Assembly (NCBI GenBank): GCA_001302245.1
Contig: LGYU01000012.1
Span: forward strand, 1-64,000
DNA: 64,000 nucleotides
Origin: Chitinophagaceae bacterium PMP191F
GTDB lineage: Bacteria; Bacteroidota; Bacteroidia; Chitinophagales; Chitinophagaceae
Direction: 5' to 3'
A program made the position numbers and the translations under genes. Each line of letters opens with the position of its first letter. Positions within the stretch are counted from its first letter, which is position 1. Shown piece after piece: positions 21,701 to 28,740 of this stretch. Below the pieces are notes generated by a model. It was not told the DNA's origin. It searched no databases and saw only the letters and a program-made list of their open reading frames with translations.

Positions 21701-22153
21701 ATGGCCAAAGCAAAGAAAAAATCAGCCAAAAAAATAGCTCCCAAAAAGAAGGTAGCTAAGAAGGCGGCTCCTAAAAAAGCTGCGAAGAAGGCTGCGAAGA
21801 AAGCTGCTCCTAAAAAAGCGGCTCCTAAAAAGGCTGCCAAGAAAAAAGCAGCGAAAAAGGCGGCTAAAAAGGCAGCTCCTAAAAAAGCAGCCAAGAAGGT
21901 AGCAAAAAAAGCAGCAAAGAAGGCAGCTAAAAAAGCGGCTCCTAAGAAAGCTGCCCCCAAGAAAGCGGCTCCTAAAAAAGCAGCGAAAAAAGCTCCTGCA
22001 AAAAAGAAAAAAGCAGCTAAAAAAATAGAAGCTCCGGCTCCTCCTGTTGAAATAGTAGAACTGGATCTTTTTACTGAATCAGAGATTGTTCCTGAAGCAC
22101 CGGAAACTGAAAACGAAACTTCTCAGGAAGAAGATATCCCTACTGAAGATTAG
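21701..22153 (+). CDS. Histone H1-like Lys/Ala/Pro-rich DNA-binding protein with acidic tail
   Basis: Residues 1-112 of this 150-residue protein are almost wholly Lys, Ala and Pro, built from imperfect repeats of KKAAPKKAAKKA. This is the composition of the H1 C-terminal tail and of bacterial H1-like proteins that bind DNA nonspecifically. Residues 113-150 switch abruptly to an acidic tail rich in Glu (about 13 Glu and 4 Asp). The DNA shows the matching short tandem repeats. It is the only plus-strand gene between 694 and 28741 and is followed by a good terminator. It probably compacts the nucleoid; the acidic tail may moderate binding (inference). Confidence 0.88.
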   Translation: MAKAKKKSAKKIAPKKKVAKKAAPKKAAKKAAKKAAPKKAAPKKAAKKKAAKKAAKKAAPKKAAKKVAKKAAKKAAKKAAPKKAAPKKAAPKKAAKKAPAKKKKAAKKIEAPAPPVEIVELDLFTESEIVPEAPETENETSQEEDIPTED

Positions 22154-22177
22154 TAACAGCGCTGCATACATTATAGT

Positions 22178-22208
22178 AACCTTCCTGTAACTGCGGGAAG
22201 GTTTTTTT
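22178..22208 (+). terminator. Rho-independent terminator of the histone-like gene
   Basis: The stem ACCTTCC / GGGAAGGT (9-base loop) is followed by TTTTTTTATT. It lies 25 bases past the stop of the histone-like gene. Confidence 0.88.
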
Positions 22209-22223
22209 ATTGTACAATAACGC

Positions 22224-23450
22224 TTATGACTGGTAAAGAAAATGGATTACAAATGACAGAACATTTAGCAGTACTGCATAGATCACCATTCCTCTGAAAA
22301 GCCAGCCAGGTATGGCTGTAGCTCCTCTTGCTACCAATACATACAGCAGAGGTAAAAAGTCGAGAGCAAAACGCATGGTATTGATCTGGTGAAAGCCATT
22401 GTTGTGGTACATGCACACACCTATCAGAATAACAAGAATTGAAAGCCAGGTAAAACCCTTGAGTATAGTGGGCCATACAGCTTTTACAGAAGCCACAACA
22501 AAAGGACTGGCAGCCAGCAAAGAGGTACCCCACAGATCCATGTCTTTTATATTCATCAACCCCTTACCCGTAAATTCAATATTGAAGCCTTTGATGAAAA
22601 GAGAGTAGAGATTGAACAGGAAATAGCGCGGGCTGAAGACACCATATTCATCTACCCGTTCTTTCAGCACGCCGATATACACCACATATTTATAGCCGGT
22701 TTCCAGCAGGCCGCCAAAACGCGCATAGTTATACCACATGTATACCAGCATCATCAGGCCGGTACCTACACAAAGCATCAGGCCATTTCTGAACACTTTT
22801 TTATTATCGGGCCAGCTTTGCTGCAGCATAAAGCCAGCAGCAGCAATAAAGGCAAATAAGGTAAATTGTCTTGAAAGAAAGGCCAATCCTACATATAGTC
22901 CAACCAGCAGCCATCTTTTCCTGTAAAGAGATTCATGCAGCATAGCCAGCAAACACGTAGTGGCTACTATATGTGCCATACCATATACGTGATGACTAGT
23001 AAACAGTACATACCAGTATCCTGTGCCGGCAAAAAAGCCAACCAGCAGCCATGGAATGAATTCCTGGTTTACAGCCAGTGCCTGTAATATTTTATACAGC
23101 AGGTAAAAACTGATACAGCTCAATATTAATGCTACAAATACAGCATTCATGTGCAAGCCGAATACAGCTACAAGAGGGGTAAGTATAATAGCGGGTAAAG
23201 GCGGGTATGGCAGATAATACTGATCCTGATAGTGGATCATGTCGCCTACAAATTCGGTTTGTCCGGATGGTAAAGAAAGCCTGCCATGCAGAAAAGAATC
23301 TGCCAGCATAATATAGGCATTGTGATTGTTGGCTTCGTTGTTTAAAAGAGCGGGGATGTGTAAAACTGCAATCAGCAGAAAGATCAATAACCAATCAAGG
23401 TAGGTTAACTGCTCAAAACGAGCTAACCTGCGCAAATAAGCTATTACCAT
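22224..23450 (-). CDS. Polytopic membrane protein, glycosyltransferase-like (GT-C/ArnT-type topology)
   Basis: The 408-residue integral membrane protein has about ten spans. The first periplasmic loop contains NNEANNHNAYIMLADSFLHG followed by YQDQYYLPYPPLPAIIL, a pattern seen in lipid-sugar-dependent GT-C enzymes such as the PMT/ArnT group, where an acidic residue in this loop is catalytic. Short basic loops (SLYRKRW, SWPDNKK) fit cytoplasmic sides. Substrate and product are not predictable. It ends in the nusG upstream context and shares no obvious operon with the ribosomal genes. Confidence 0.72.
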   Translation of the reverse strand: MVIAYLRRLARFEQLTYLDWLLIFLLIAVLHIPALLNNEANNHNAYIMLADSFLHGRLSLPSGQTEFVGDMIHYQDQYYLPYPPLPAIILTPLVAVFGLHMNAVFVALILSCISFYLLYKILQALAVNQEFIPWLLVGFFAGTGYWYVLFTSHHVYGMAHIVATTCLLAMLHESLYRKRWLLVGLYVGLAFLSRQFTLFAFIAAAGFMLQQSWPDNKKVFRNGLMLCVGTGLMMLVYMWYNYARFGGLLETGYKYVVYIGVLKERVDEYGVFSPRYFLFNLYSLFIKGFNIEFTGKGLMNIKDMDLWGTSLLAASPFVVASVKAVWPTILKGFTWLSILVILIGVCMYHNNGFHQINTMRFALDFLPLLYVLVARGATAIPGWLFRGMVIYAVLLNVLSFVIHFLYQS

Positions 23451-23525
23451 AGGAGGTTTTTTACAGTCGTTACGCAGGGTCCGTCAAAACATCAAACAAC
23501 ACAAAAAACCAATATGCAGGTTGGT

Positions 23526-24110
23526 TTAACTGAGCTTTTCAACCTGCATATAGTTCAGTTCTACCGGCGTAGAACGTCCAAATATTTTTACAGTCACTTT
23601 CAGTTTCTTCTTCTCGTCGTTCACCTCTTCAATAATACCGTTGAAATCGTTGAAAGGACCTTCAATGATCTTGATAGTTTCACCAACAATGAATGGCTCG
23701 ATCATGCTAACGCCTCCAGCCTCAGCCATTTCATCCATTTTACCCAGCATCTTATTCACTTCTGCTTTACGCAAAGCGATAGGATTTTCTTTACCCAGGA
23801 AATGGATAACGTTGGTAGTATTCTTGATAGCTTCGCGCAGATCGTCAGACAATTTGCCTTCTATCACCTCGATCATTACATAACCGGGATAATAGTTCCT
23901 TTCGCGCATTACTTTCTTTCCGTTCTGAACCTTATATACTTTTTCCACGGGCAGAAACACCTGCTTTACCACTTCACCCCATCCACCACGTGAAATTTCT
24001 TTGTCAAGATATTCTTTAACCTTACGCTCTTTACCACTTACCACGCGCAGCACGTACCATTTGGTTTCCTGCTGCTGGGTATCCTGTTGTTGAGTAACCT
24101 GATTTTCCAT
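23526..24110 (-). CDS. nusG: Transcription termination/antitermination factor NusG
   Basis: The 194-residue protein has an NGN domain (KWYVLRVVSGKERKVKEYL from residue 17; RERNYYPGYVMIEV at 69-82) and a C-terminal KOW domain (VGETIKIIEGPFNDFNGIIE starting at 142). The N-terminal Gln-rich extension (residues 1-15) is typical of this lineage. The start at 24110 lies 2 bases after the secE stop, so the two are cotranscribed, probably with tuf. It couples RNA polymerase with ribosomes or Rho. Confidence 0.98.
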   Translation of the reverse strand: MENQVTQQQDTQQQETKWYVLRVVSGKERKVKEYLDKEISRGGWGEVVKQVFLPVEKVYKVQNGKKVMRERNYYPGYVMIEVIEGKLSDDLREAIKNTTNVIHFLGKENPIALRKAEVNKMLGKMDEMAEAGGVSMIEPFIVGETIKIIEGPFNDFNGIIEEVNDEKKKLKVTVKIFGRSTPVELNYMQVEKLS

Positions 24111-24112
24111 TA

Positions 24113-24304
24113 TTAAAACAATGAATAGATGAATTTGAGACCTGATTGTGCTACCAGATCCATTACCCAAACCACGGCAGTAATTATTAAAGTAGCTGCC
24201 AGTACAATAACAGTAGACTGTTGCAACTGTGCCCAGTTAGGCCAGGTTACTTTCTCTACCAGTTCCTTGTATGACTCGCTTAAATAGGTCGATACTTTGT
24301 TCAT
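24113..24304 (-). CDS. secE: Preprotein translocase subunit SecE
   Basis: The 63-residue single-span protein has the amphipathic N-terminal helix SYKELVEKVTWPNW, the SecE hallmark, followed by one transmembrane segment (about residues 30-50). It clamps SecY in the translocon. It lies between tRNA-Trp and nusG, the usual Bacteroidota position. Confidence 0.97.
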   Translation of the reverse strand: MNKVSTYLSESYKELVEKVTWPNWAQLQQSTVIVLAATLIITAVVWVMDLVAQSGLKFIYSLF

Positions 24305-24415
24305 AACTAAAAATTTGAAAATTTGAAAATGAGCCGATTTGAAAACAAAGTTCTTGAAGTGAACATGTTGCAGAACACTTCAGGATTTTCAAATCAATTC
24401 ACTTTCAAATTCATC
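24305..24415. repeat. AT-rich dispersed repeat with inverted symmetry between trnW and secE
   Basis: The stretch AAATTTGAAAATTTGAAAAT and GATTTGAAAA on one side meets TTTTCAAATC on the other, with an inner pair GAAGTG/CACTTC. It is the same family as the elements at 17836 and 26305 and forms a long imperfect hairpin in the tuf-secE transcript. Confidence 0.6.
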
Positions 24416-24417
24416 AG

Positions 24418-24488
24418 CACGGGCACTAGGATTCGAACCCAGATCGAAGGTTTTGGAGACCTCTATTCTACCATTGAACTATGCCCGT
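24418..24488 (-). tRNA. trnW: tRNA-Trp (anticodon CCA)
   Basis: This is a 71-base cloverleaf: acceptor ACGGGCA/TGCCCGT, anticodon stem GAGGT/ACCTT around the loop CTCCAAA (anticodon CCA), T-loop TTCGAAT and discriminator G. The 3' CCA is not encoded. The position between tuf and secE is the conserved Bacteroidota arrangement. Confidence 0.97.
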
Positions 24489-24492
24489 ATAA

Positions 24493-24574
24493 AAGCCATT
24501 AGCGTTAGGACGATAGCAATTTAGCAAAATCTTGCTGAAAAAGCTAAAAGCGGATCGCAAAATGCTAATGGCTT
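24493..24574. repeat. Inverted repeat spanning the tuf-trnW spacer
   Basis: Perfect 11-base arms AAGCCATTAGC (24493-24503) and GCTAATGGCTT (24564-24574) enclose 60 bases. It lies in the spacer of a very highly transcribed unit and could act in RNA processing between the tuf mRNA and tRNA-Trp; there is no T-run. Confidence 0.6.
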
Positions 24575-24592
24575 AATCTATTTTGAAATAAC

Positions 24593-25780
24593 TTATTTGA
24601 TTATTTCAGTAACCTGACCAGCACCTACGGTACGGCCACCTTCACGGATAGCGAATTTCAGACCTTTCTCCATCGCGATGGGTTGGATCAGTTTCACTGT
24701 CAGAGAAGTGTTATCGCCAGGCATTACCATCTCAGTACCAGAAGGTAATTCAACCTCACCAGTTACGTCAGTTGTACGGAAATAGAACTGAGGACGGTAT
24801 TTATTGAAGAATGGAGTGTGACGACCACCTTCTTCTTTGCTCAGTACGTAAACTTCACCTTTGAATTCAGTGTGAGGAGTGATAGAACCAGGTTTGCACA
24901 GTACCATACCGCGACGAACCTGAGTTTTCTCAATACCGCGCAGCAACAGACCAGCGTTGTCACCAGCTTCACCAGAATCCAACAGTTTGCGGAACATTTC
25001 CACACCTGTTACAGTAGAAGTCAGGGGAGCATCCATCAGACCTACGATCTCGATAGCTTCACCTACTTTAATACGACCTCTTTCGATACGACCTGTAGCA
25101 ACAGTACCACGACCTGTGATAGAGAACACATCCTCTACAGACATCAGGAATGGCAGATCAACAGGACGGGGAGGCAGAGGAATATATGTATCAACAGCAT
25201 CCATCAGTTCGTCAACTTTCTCAACCCATTTAGCTTCACCAGCCAGGGCACCAGTTGCAGAACCTTTAATAATAGGAGTATTATCACCGTCAAAGCCATA
25301 AGAGCTCAGCAACTCACGGATTTCCATTTCAACCAGCTCCAGTAACTCAGGGTCATCTACCAGGTCAACTTTGTTCATGAATACCACAATACGGGGAACA
25401 CCTACCTGGCGAGCCAGCAGGATATGCTCTTTTGTTTGAGGCATAGGACCATCGGTAGCAGCCACAACCAGAATAGCGCCGTCCATCTGCGCAGCACCGG
25501 TAATCATGTTTTTCACATAGTCAGCGTGACCAGGACAGTCTACGTGAGCATAGTGACGATTAGCCGTCTGATACTCCACGTGAGCAGTATTGATGGTGAT
25601 ACCACGCTCTTTTTCTTCGGGCGCGCCATCGATTTCATCATACTTTTTTGCCTGAGCCAGACCTTTCTGTGACAGAATGGTAGTGATAGCTGCAGTCAAA
25701 GTTGTTTTACCGTGGTCAACGTGACCGATGGTACCAACGTTAACGTGGGGTTTGTCCCTCTTAAAAGTCTCTTTTGACAT
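24593..25780 (-). CDS. tuf: Translation elongation factor Tu
   Basis: The 395-residue GTPase delivers aminoacyl-tRNA to the ribosome. The P-loop GHVDHGKT is at 19-26, followed by the switch [10 protein letters not shown] (about 80-87) and NKVD (about 135-138). The C-terminus ends [11 protein letters not shown]. It is preceded by a tRNA cluster and followed by tRNA-Trp, secE and nusG; tandem promoters lie upstream of the tRNAs. The 190-base spacer between the tRNA-like sequence and tuf shows no further gene. Confidence 0.99.
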   Translation of the reverse strand: MSKETFKRDKPHVNVGTIGHVDHGKTTLTAAITTILSQKGLAQAKKYDEIDGAPEEKERGITINTAHVEYQTANRHYAHVDCPGHADYVKNMITGAAQMDGAILVVAATDGPMPQTKEHILLARQVGVPRIVVFMNKVDLVDDPELLELVEMEIRELLSSYGFDGDNTPIIKGSATGALAGEAKWVEKVDELMDAVDTYIPLPPRPVDLPFLMSVEDVFSITGRGTVATGRIERGRIKVGEAIEIVGLMDAPLTSTVTGVEMFRKLLDSGEAGDNAGLLLRGIEKTQVRRGMVLCKPGSITPHTEFKGEVYVLSKEEGGRHTPFFNKYRPQFYFRTTDVTGEVELPSGTEMVMPGDNTSLTVKLIQPIAMEKGLKFAIREGGRTVGAGQVTEIIK

Positions 25781-25970
25781 CTTATTCTGTTTTTAGTTGC
25801 GGTTTTACAATATTTACTACGTTTCCCTGTTACCATAACGATTTCAGGGAATTTATGTATTCAGCAATTTCAGTCGATGAAACTGTTATTGCTTCGCACA
25901 TTACTTCTTCGGCTGTACCTGTTAAAAGGCACATGTTCACCTGGATATTTTTTTTTCCAGAAAAGCGGTG

Positions 25971-26044
25971 AACTGTTGGCGGGGAATCGAACCCGCGACC
26001 TTTCCGGTTTTAACCGGACTGCTCTGCCACTGAGCTACAACTTT
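25971..26044 (-). pseudogene. Degenerate tRNA-like sequence
   Basis: The minus strand keeps tRNA hallmarks: GTTGTAGCTCAGTGGCAGAG (D-arm) and GGTTCGATTC (T-arm). Folding is faulty, however. The acceptor AAAGTTG/CAACAGT has two mismatches. The anticodon region is TCCGG-TTAAAA-CCGGA with only six loop bases. The T-arm has one extra C, forcing an eight-base loop or a broken stem. The framework closely resembles the adjacent tRNA-Thr(GGT), so it may be a decayed duplicate. No anticodon can be assigned with confidence. Confidence 0.6.
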
Positions 26045-26059
26045 TTCAAAAAACTGCTG

Positions 26060-26131
<72 letters not shown>

Positions 26132-26231
26132 TTATAGTCGTCATTGAAGTCAGTGTTTACAAAAGCCAGACAAAAGTAACTATATCCAACCTATTTAATT
26201 TCCTGACTTTCAAACCTACTATACTGACAAG

Positions 26232-26304
26232 AGCGGAAGACGAGGTTCGAACCCGCGACCTATAGCTTGGAAGGCTATCGCTCTACCAACTGAGCTACTT
26301 CCGC
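26232..26304 (-). tRNA. tRNA-Gly (anticodon TCC)
   Basis: This 73-base cloverleaf has acceptor GCGGAAG/CTTCCGC, anticodon stem ATAGC/GCTAT, loop CTTCCAA and T-loop TTCGAAC. CCA is not encoded. In the spacer towards tRNA-Thr a TACTTTTG box occurs at 26171-26178 without a good TTG partner. Confidence 0.96.
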
Positions 26305-26395
26305 ATAACAAATTCAAGAACATACAAATTTGAGAATTCGAAAATGGCAAATTTCCATTTTCAAATTTTCAAATCAGTTAATTTTTAAAATTAAC
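26305..26395. repeat. AT-rich dispersed repeat between tRNA-Gly and tRNA-Tyr
   Basis: CAAATTTGAGAATTCGAAAATGG on one side is complementary to CCATTTTCAAATTTTCAAAT on the other (quoted: CCATTTTCAAATTTTC), forming an imperfect hairpin. It belongs to the same family as the repeats at 17836 and 24305. Confidence 0.6.
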
Positions 26396-26398
26396 CAG

Positions 26399-26481
26399 TG
26401 GGCAGGAGAGGATTCGAACCTCTGAAGTCGAAAGACAGCGGATTTACAGTCCGCCCCATTTGGCCGCTCTGGAACCTGCCC
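26399..26481 (-). tRNA. tRNA-Tyr (anticodon GTA)
   Basis: This 83-base class II tRNA has acceptor GGGCAGG/CCTGCCC, anticodon stem GCGGA/TCCGC, loop CTGTAAA, a long variable arm and T-loop TTCGAAT. Discriminator is A; CCA is not encoded. Confidence 0.96.
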
Positions 26482-26572
26482 TAAGCAAGTACGAAGGAAG
26501 AAGTTAAAAGTACGGGAAACAATTTGTAAGCAATCCGTAATTCGTATTTCTAATTTCGTATCTATTCTTATG

Positions 26573-26645
26573 AGCCACTTGTCGGAATCGAACCAACGAC
26601 CTACTGATTACAAATCAGTTGCTCTACCAGCTGAGCTAAAGTGGC
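26573..26645 (-). tRNA. tRNA-Thr (anticodon TGT)
   Basis: This 73-base cloverleaf has acceptor GCCACTT/AAGTGGC, anticodon stem ACTGA/TCAGT, loop TTTGTAA and T-loop TTCGATT. It is the first gene of the tRNA-tuf-secE-nusG unit. Confidence 0.96.
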
Positions 26646-26681
26646 GAAAAACACTTTTATCATTCAGAAACACACTGCCGG

Positions 26682-26710
26682 CAAAAGTACCACCGAAAGT
26701 ATTATTTCAA
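26682..26710 (-). promoter_or_regulatory. Downstream promoter (P2) of the tRNA-tuf unit
   Basis: On the minus strand TTG (26708-26710), 18 bases, then TACTTTTG (26682-26689). Predicted transcription begins about 30 bases before the first tRNA. Confidence 0.6.
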
Positions 26711-26788
26711 TATGAAAATCACTTGAAATTCAATGTCGTAAAGAACTCTTTTACCTTTTTCACCAACCCCTCTTATTTTTTGGGAAGG

Positions 26789-26818
26789 CAAAGGTAATCG
26801 AATTTGTTAAATACCAAA
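26789..26818 (-). promoter_or_regulatory. Upstream promoter (P1) of the tRNA-tuf unit
   Basis: On the minus strand TTTG (26815-26818), 18 bases, then TACCTTTG (26789-26796), a close match to the Bacteroidota consensus. The gap 26646-26973 holds only the two promoters and the hpf terminator. Confidence 0.75.
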
Positions 26819-26937
26819 ACTTTGAAGGAGATTTTTTTTACTAATTCTCAGCATCTTGTACTCTGCAATCACCCCGCCGTATGTAGATATCGCCGTCACT
26901 TTCAAACGAGGGTGCAAAAAAAAGGGAAAGTTTTCAA

Positions 26938-26964
26938 ATAAAAAAACCTCCCGGGGGAGGTTTT
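26938..26964 (-). terminator. Rho-independent terminator of hpf
   Basis: On the minus strand a GC-rich hairpin AAAACCTCC / GGAGGTTTT (loop CCGG-like) runs into TTTTTTT. It lies about 10 bases past the hpf stop. Confidence 0.85.
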
Positions 26965-26973
26965 TAATTTTTT

Positions 26974-27273
26974 TTACGCTGCTTGTTTTTCTTTCTTTCT
27001 TTTTATCTGGGTAACCAGGGAATCCAGAGCGTTGTCAAATGATTCCTCAAACGATTTTGATGAGGCCTTAACGAAAAATTGATGACGGGGTACCCGGACT
27101 CTGATTTCTGCGATTTTGTCTTTGATTGTATGCACCACATTATCCAGCTTCAGATATACTTCTACCTTGACAATGCGGTCGTGAAAAGTGTTTAATTTCT
27201 GTAACTTTCTGTTTACATACTCTACTAGTTTTACATCGGCATCAAACCGGACAGATTGAATGTTGACATTCAT
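26974..27273 (-). CDS. hpf: Ribosome hibernation promoting factor, short form
   Basis: The 99-residue protein of the HPF/RaiA family starts MNVNIQSVRFDADVKLVEYV and continues with KVEVYLKLD...KIAEIRVRVPRHQFFVKASSKSFEESFDNALDSL (given in parts: KIAEIRVRVP, SFEESFDNALDSL). It binds the 30S decoding region in stationary phase. It lacks the dimerising C-terminal domain of the long form. It lies 148 bases after xerC, the conserved neighbour in Bacteroidota, and has its own terminator. Confidence 0.93.
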   Translation of the reverse strand: MNVNIQSVRFDADVKLVEYVNRKLQKLNTFHDRIVKVEVYLKLDNVVHTIKDKIAEIRVRVPRHQFFVKASSKSFEESFDNALDSLVTQIKRKKEKQAA

Positions 27274-27421
27274 AACAATCGCATTTTAACTGTGAACAAT
27301 AAAAAAAAGAACTTAAAATGTATAGGTTTTATTGCATAGGCATCACACTTTGTTACTTTCTAAGTTAAAGCAACAGGCGCTTTTTTCCAAAAATTTCCGG
27401 CACTATAATATCGTTAAATTA

Positions 27422-28330
27422 TCAGGCCTTGGGATGTGCTTTTTGATACACTTCTTTCAGCTTTTCAATGGTGTTGTGTGTGTAGATTTGTGTAGCGGCA
27501 AGACTGCTATGACCCAGTAATTCTTTCACAGCATTAAGGTCTGCCCCATTATTGGTAAGATGGGTGGCAAACGTATGCCTTAAAACGTGCGGGCTTTTTT
27601 TATCGATGGTTGTTACAACGGCGAGATATTTTTTTACAGCAAGATAAACATACTTGGCATAGAGCTTTTTCCCCTTGTCACTCACCAGCAGCACAGTAGT
27701 GTCTGCATTGCCTGTAAGGGCCTTTTTAGCCCGCATATAGCTGTTAATGGCAACAATGAGCTGCTCACTTACAGGGATCACCCGTTCTTTATTGCCTTTA
27801 CCTAGTACTTTTAAAGAACGCCCCGCACTGTTTACCTGACTTTCTTTGAGGTTTACCAGTTCAGACAAACGCATGCCTGTATGATAAAAAATGGCCAGCA
27901 GCAGCTTATCAGTAAGTCCCTGCCACGAGTCGGGGAACTCAACATGCTCAAATAGTGTATAAACATCTTTCTGTTCAACATATACAGGCAGTCTTTTGCC
28001 AATTTTAGGCGCCGTAATATTGGTCATAGGAGTTTGCTCCAGTTCACCAGTACGCATAAAATATTTGAAAAAAGACTTCAGCGAAGATATTTTGCGGTTG
28101 ATAGTTTTGGCGGTAACCTTATTTTCTTTGAGGGAAGCCAGCCAGCTTCTTACAAAAGCGGCAGGGATGTCGGACAAAGCCGGTGCCGGAATAGAAAGCG
28201 CATTTTCCAGGTAATCAAAAAACTGCTGTAAATCATCCTGGTATGAACGGATGGTATGGACCGAATACCTTTTTTCAAACTTCAGATAGTTGACAAAGGT
28301 CTGTATGTTCTGTTCGGCAGATACCGGCAT
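27422..28330 (-). CDS. Tyrosine recombinase XerC/XerD family
   Basis: The 302-residue recombinase has an N-terminal core-binding SAM-like domain (EKRYSVHTIRSYQDDLQQFF) and a catalytic domain with all expected residues: Arg154 (GMRLSEL), Lys178 (GKGNKE), His248 and Arg251 (HVLRHTFATHL), His274 (LLGHSS) and the nucleophile Tyr283 (IYTH). It resolves chromosome dimers at dif. The position between rpsU and hpf is the conserved chromosomal one, so this is not a phage integrase. I start at 28330; an upstream Met at 28363 is also possible. Confidence 0.93.
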   Translation of the reverse strand: MPVSAEQNIQTFVNYLKFEKRYSVHTIRSYQDDLQQFFDYLENALSIPAPALSDIPAAFVRSWLASLKENKVTAKTINRKISSLKSFFKYFMRTGELEQTPMTNITAPKIGKRLPVYVEQKDVYTLFEHVEFPDSWQGLTDKLLLAIFYHTGMRLSELVNLKESQVNSAGRSLKVLGKGNKERVIPVSEQLIVAINSYMRAKKALTGNADTTVLLVSDKGKKLYAKYVYLAVKKYLAVVTTIDKKSPHVLRHTFATHLTNNGADLNAVKELLGHSSLAATQIYTHNTIEKLKEVYQKAHPKA

Positions 28331-28375
28331 ATTGTAGTTGCTTGAGGCATTGTACAGCTGCAATGGCCTGTAAAT

Positions 28376-28417
28376 AAAAAAGATAGCTACAAAGTTAGTA
28401 AAACTTTGCAGCTATCT
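28376..28417 (-). terminator. Rho-independent terminator of rpsU
   Basis: On the minus strand AGATAGCT-g-CAAAGTT pairs with AACTTTG-t-AGCTATCT around a 5-base loop, followed by TTTTTTATTTAC. It separates rpsU from xerC. Confidence 0.85.
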
Positions 28418-28445
28418 GAATATATTGTACGTACTGAGGAACTAA

Positions 28446-28643
28446 TTATCCTTCAATCTGACCGCTGGCGATCTTTTGCTTATAAACAGCCTTCAATATC
28501 TCGTTACGACGTTTTACAGATGGCTTTGTATAAGATTGACGACCTCTTAATTGCACCAATATTTTAGCTTTCTCAAATTTCTTTTTGTACTTTTTGAGCG
28601 CCTTGTCAATATTTTCGCAATCTTTTGAATCAATTATCAGCAT
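28446..28643 (-). CDS. rpsU: 30S ribosomal protein S21
   Basis: The 65-residue protein begins MLIIDSKDCENIDKALKKYK and has the basic C-terminal half typical of bS21 (RGRQSYTKPSVKRRNEILKA). It binds near the anti-Shine-Dalgarno end of 16S rRNA, and in Bacteroidota it helps sequester that sequence. It has its own promoter box about 34 bases upstream and its own terminator. Confidence 0.95.
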   Translation of the reverse strand: MLIIDSKDCENIDKALKKYKKKFEKAKILVQLRGRQSYTKPSVKRRNEILKAVYKQKIASGQIEG

Positions 28644-28676
28644 AGTTTGATACCTCCTTTAATGCTTTTGGGACGG

Positions 28677-28684
28677 CAAAGATA
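28677..28684 (-). promoter_or_regulatory. -7 element of the rpsU promoter
   Basis: On the minus strand TATCTTTG matches TAnnTTTG and would start transcription about 25 bases before rpsU. No clear TTG is found at the right distance; instead a palindrome occupies that region. Confidence 0.6.
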
Positions 28685-28690
28685 AGTAAA

Positions 28691-28705
28691 TTCCTGATTC
28701 AGGAA
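28691..28705. promoter_or_regulatory. 15-base palindrome in the rpsU-ribE divergent region
   Basis: TTCCTGA-T-TCAGGAA is a perfect 7-bp dyad located just upstream of the rpsU -7 box, where the -33 contact would be, and 36 bases before the ribE start. It may be an operator; the binding protein is unknown. Confidence 0.45.
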
Positions 28706-28740
28706 ACAGAATTGTAAAAAACGCCGAATTTTGCTGCATT

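Noticed and set aside
21691-21960. Minus-strand Phe/Ala/Leu-rich open frame opposite the histone-like gene
   Set aside because: It is the mirror of the Lys/Ala repeat codons; the plus-strand gene has the terminator and the more sensible product.
21740-22020. CRISPR-like repetition
   Set aside because: Repeats are contiguous, in frame and code for Lys/Ala/Pro; there are no unique spacers.
25781-25970. A promoter for tuf in the spacer after the tRNA-like sequence
   Set aside because: I found no TAnnTTTG box on the minus strand; tuf is better served by the promoters upstream of the tRNAs.
27422-28330. Phage or integron integrase
   Set aside because: The XerC-type gene is in its conserved place between rpsU and hpf with no att repeats or phage genes.
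28644-28740. FMN riboswitch before ribE
   Set aside because: The gap is only 97 bases, shared with the rpsU promoter, and lacks the conserved FMN element segments.
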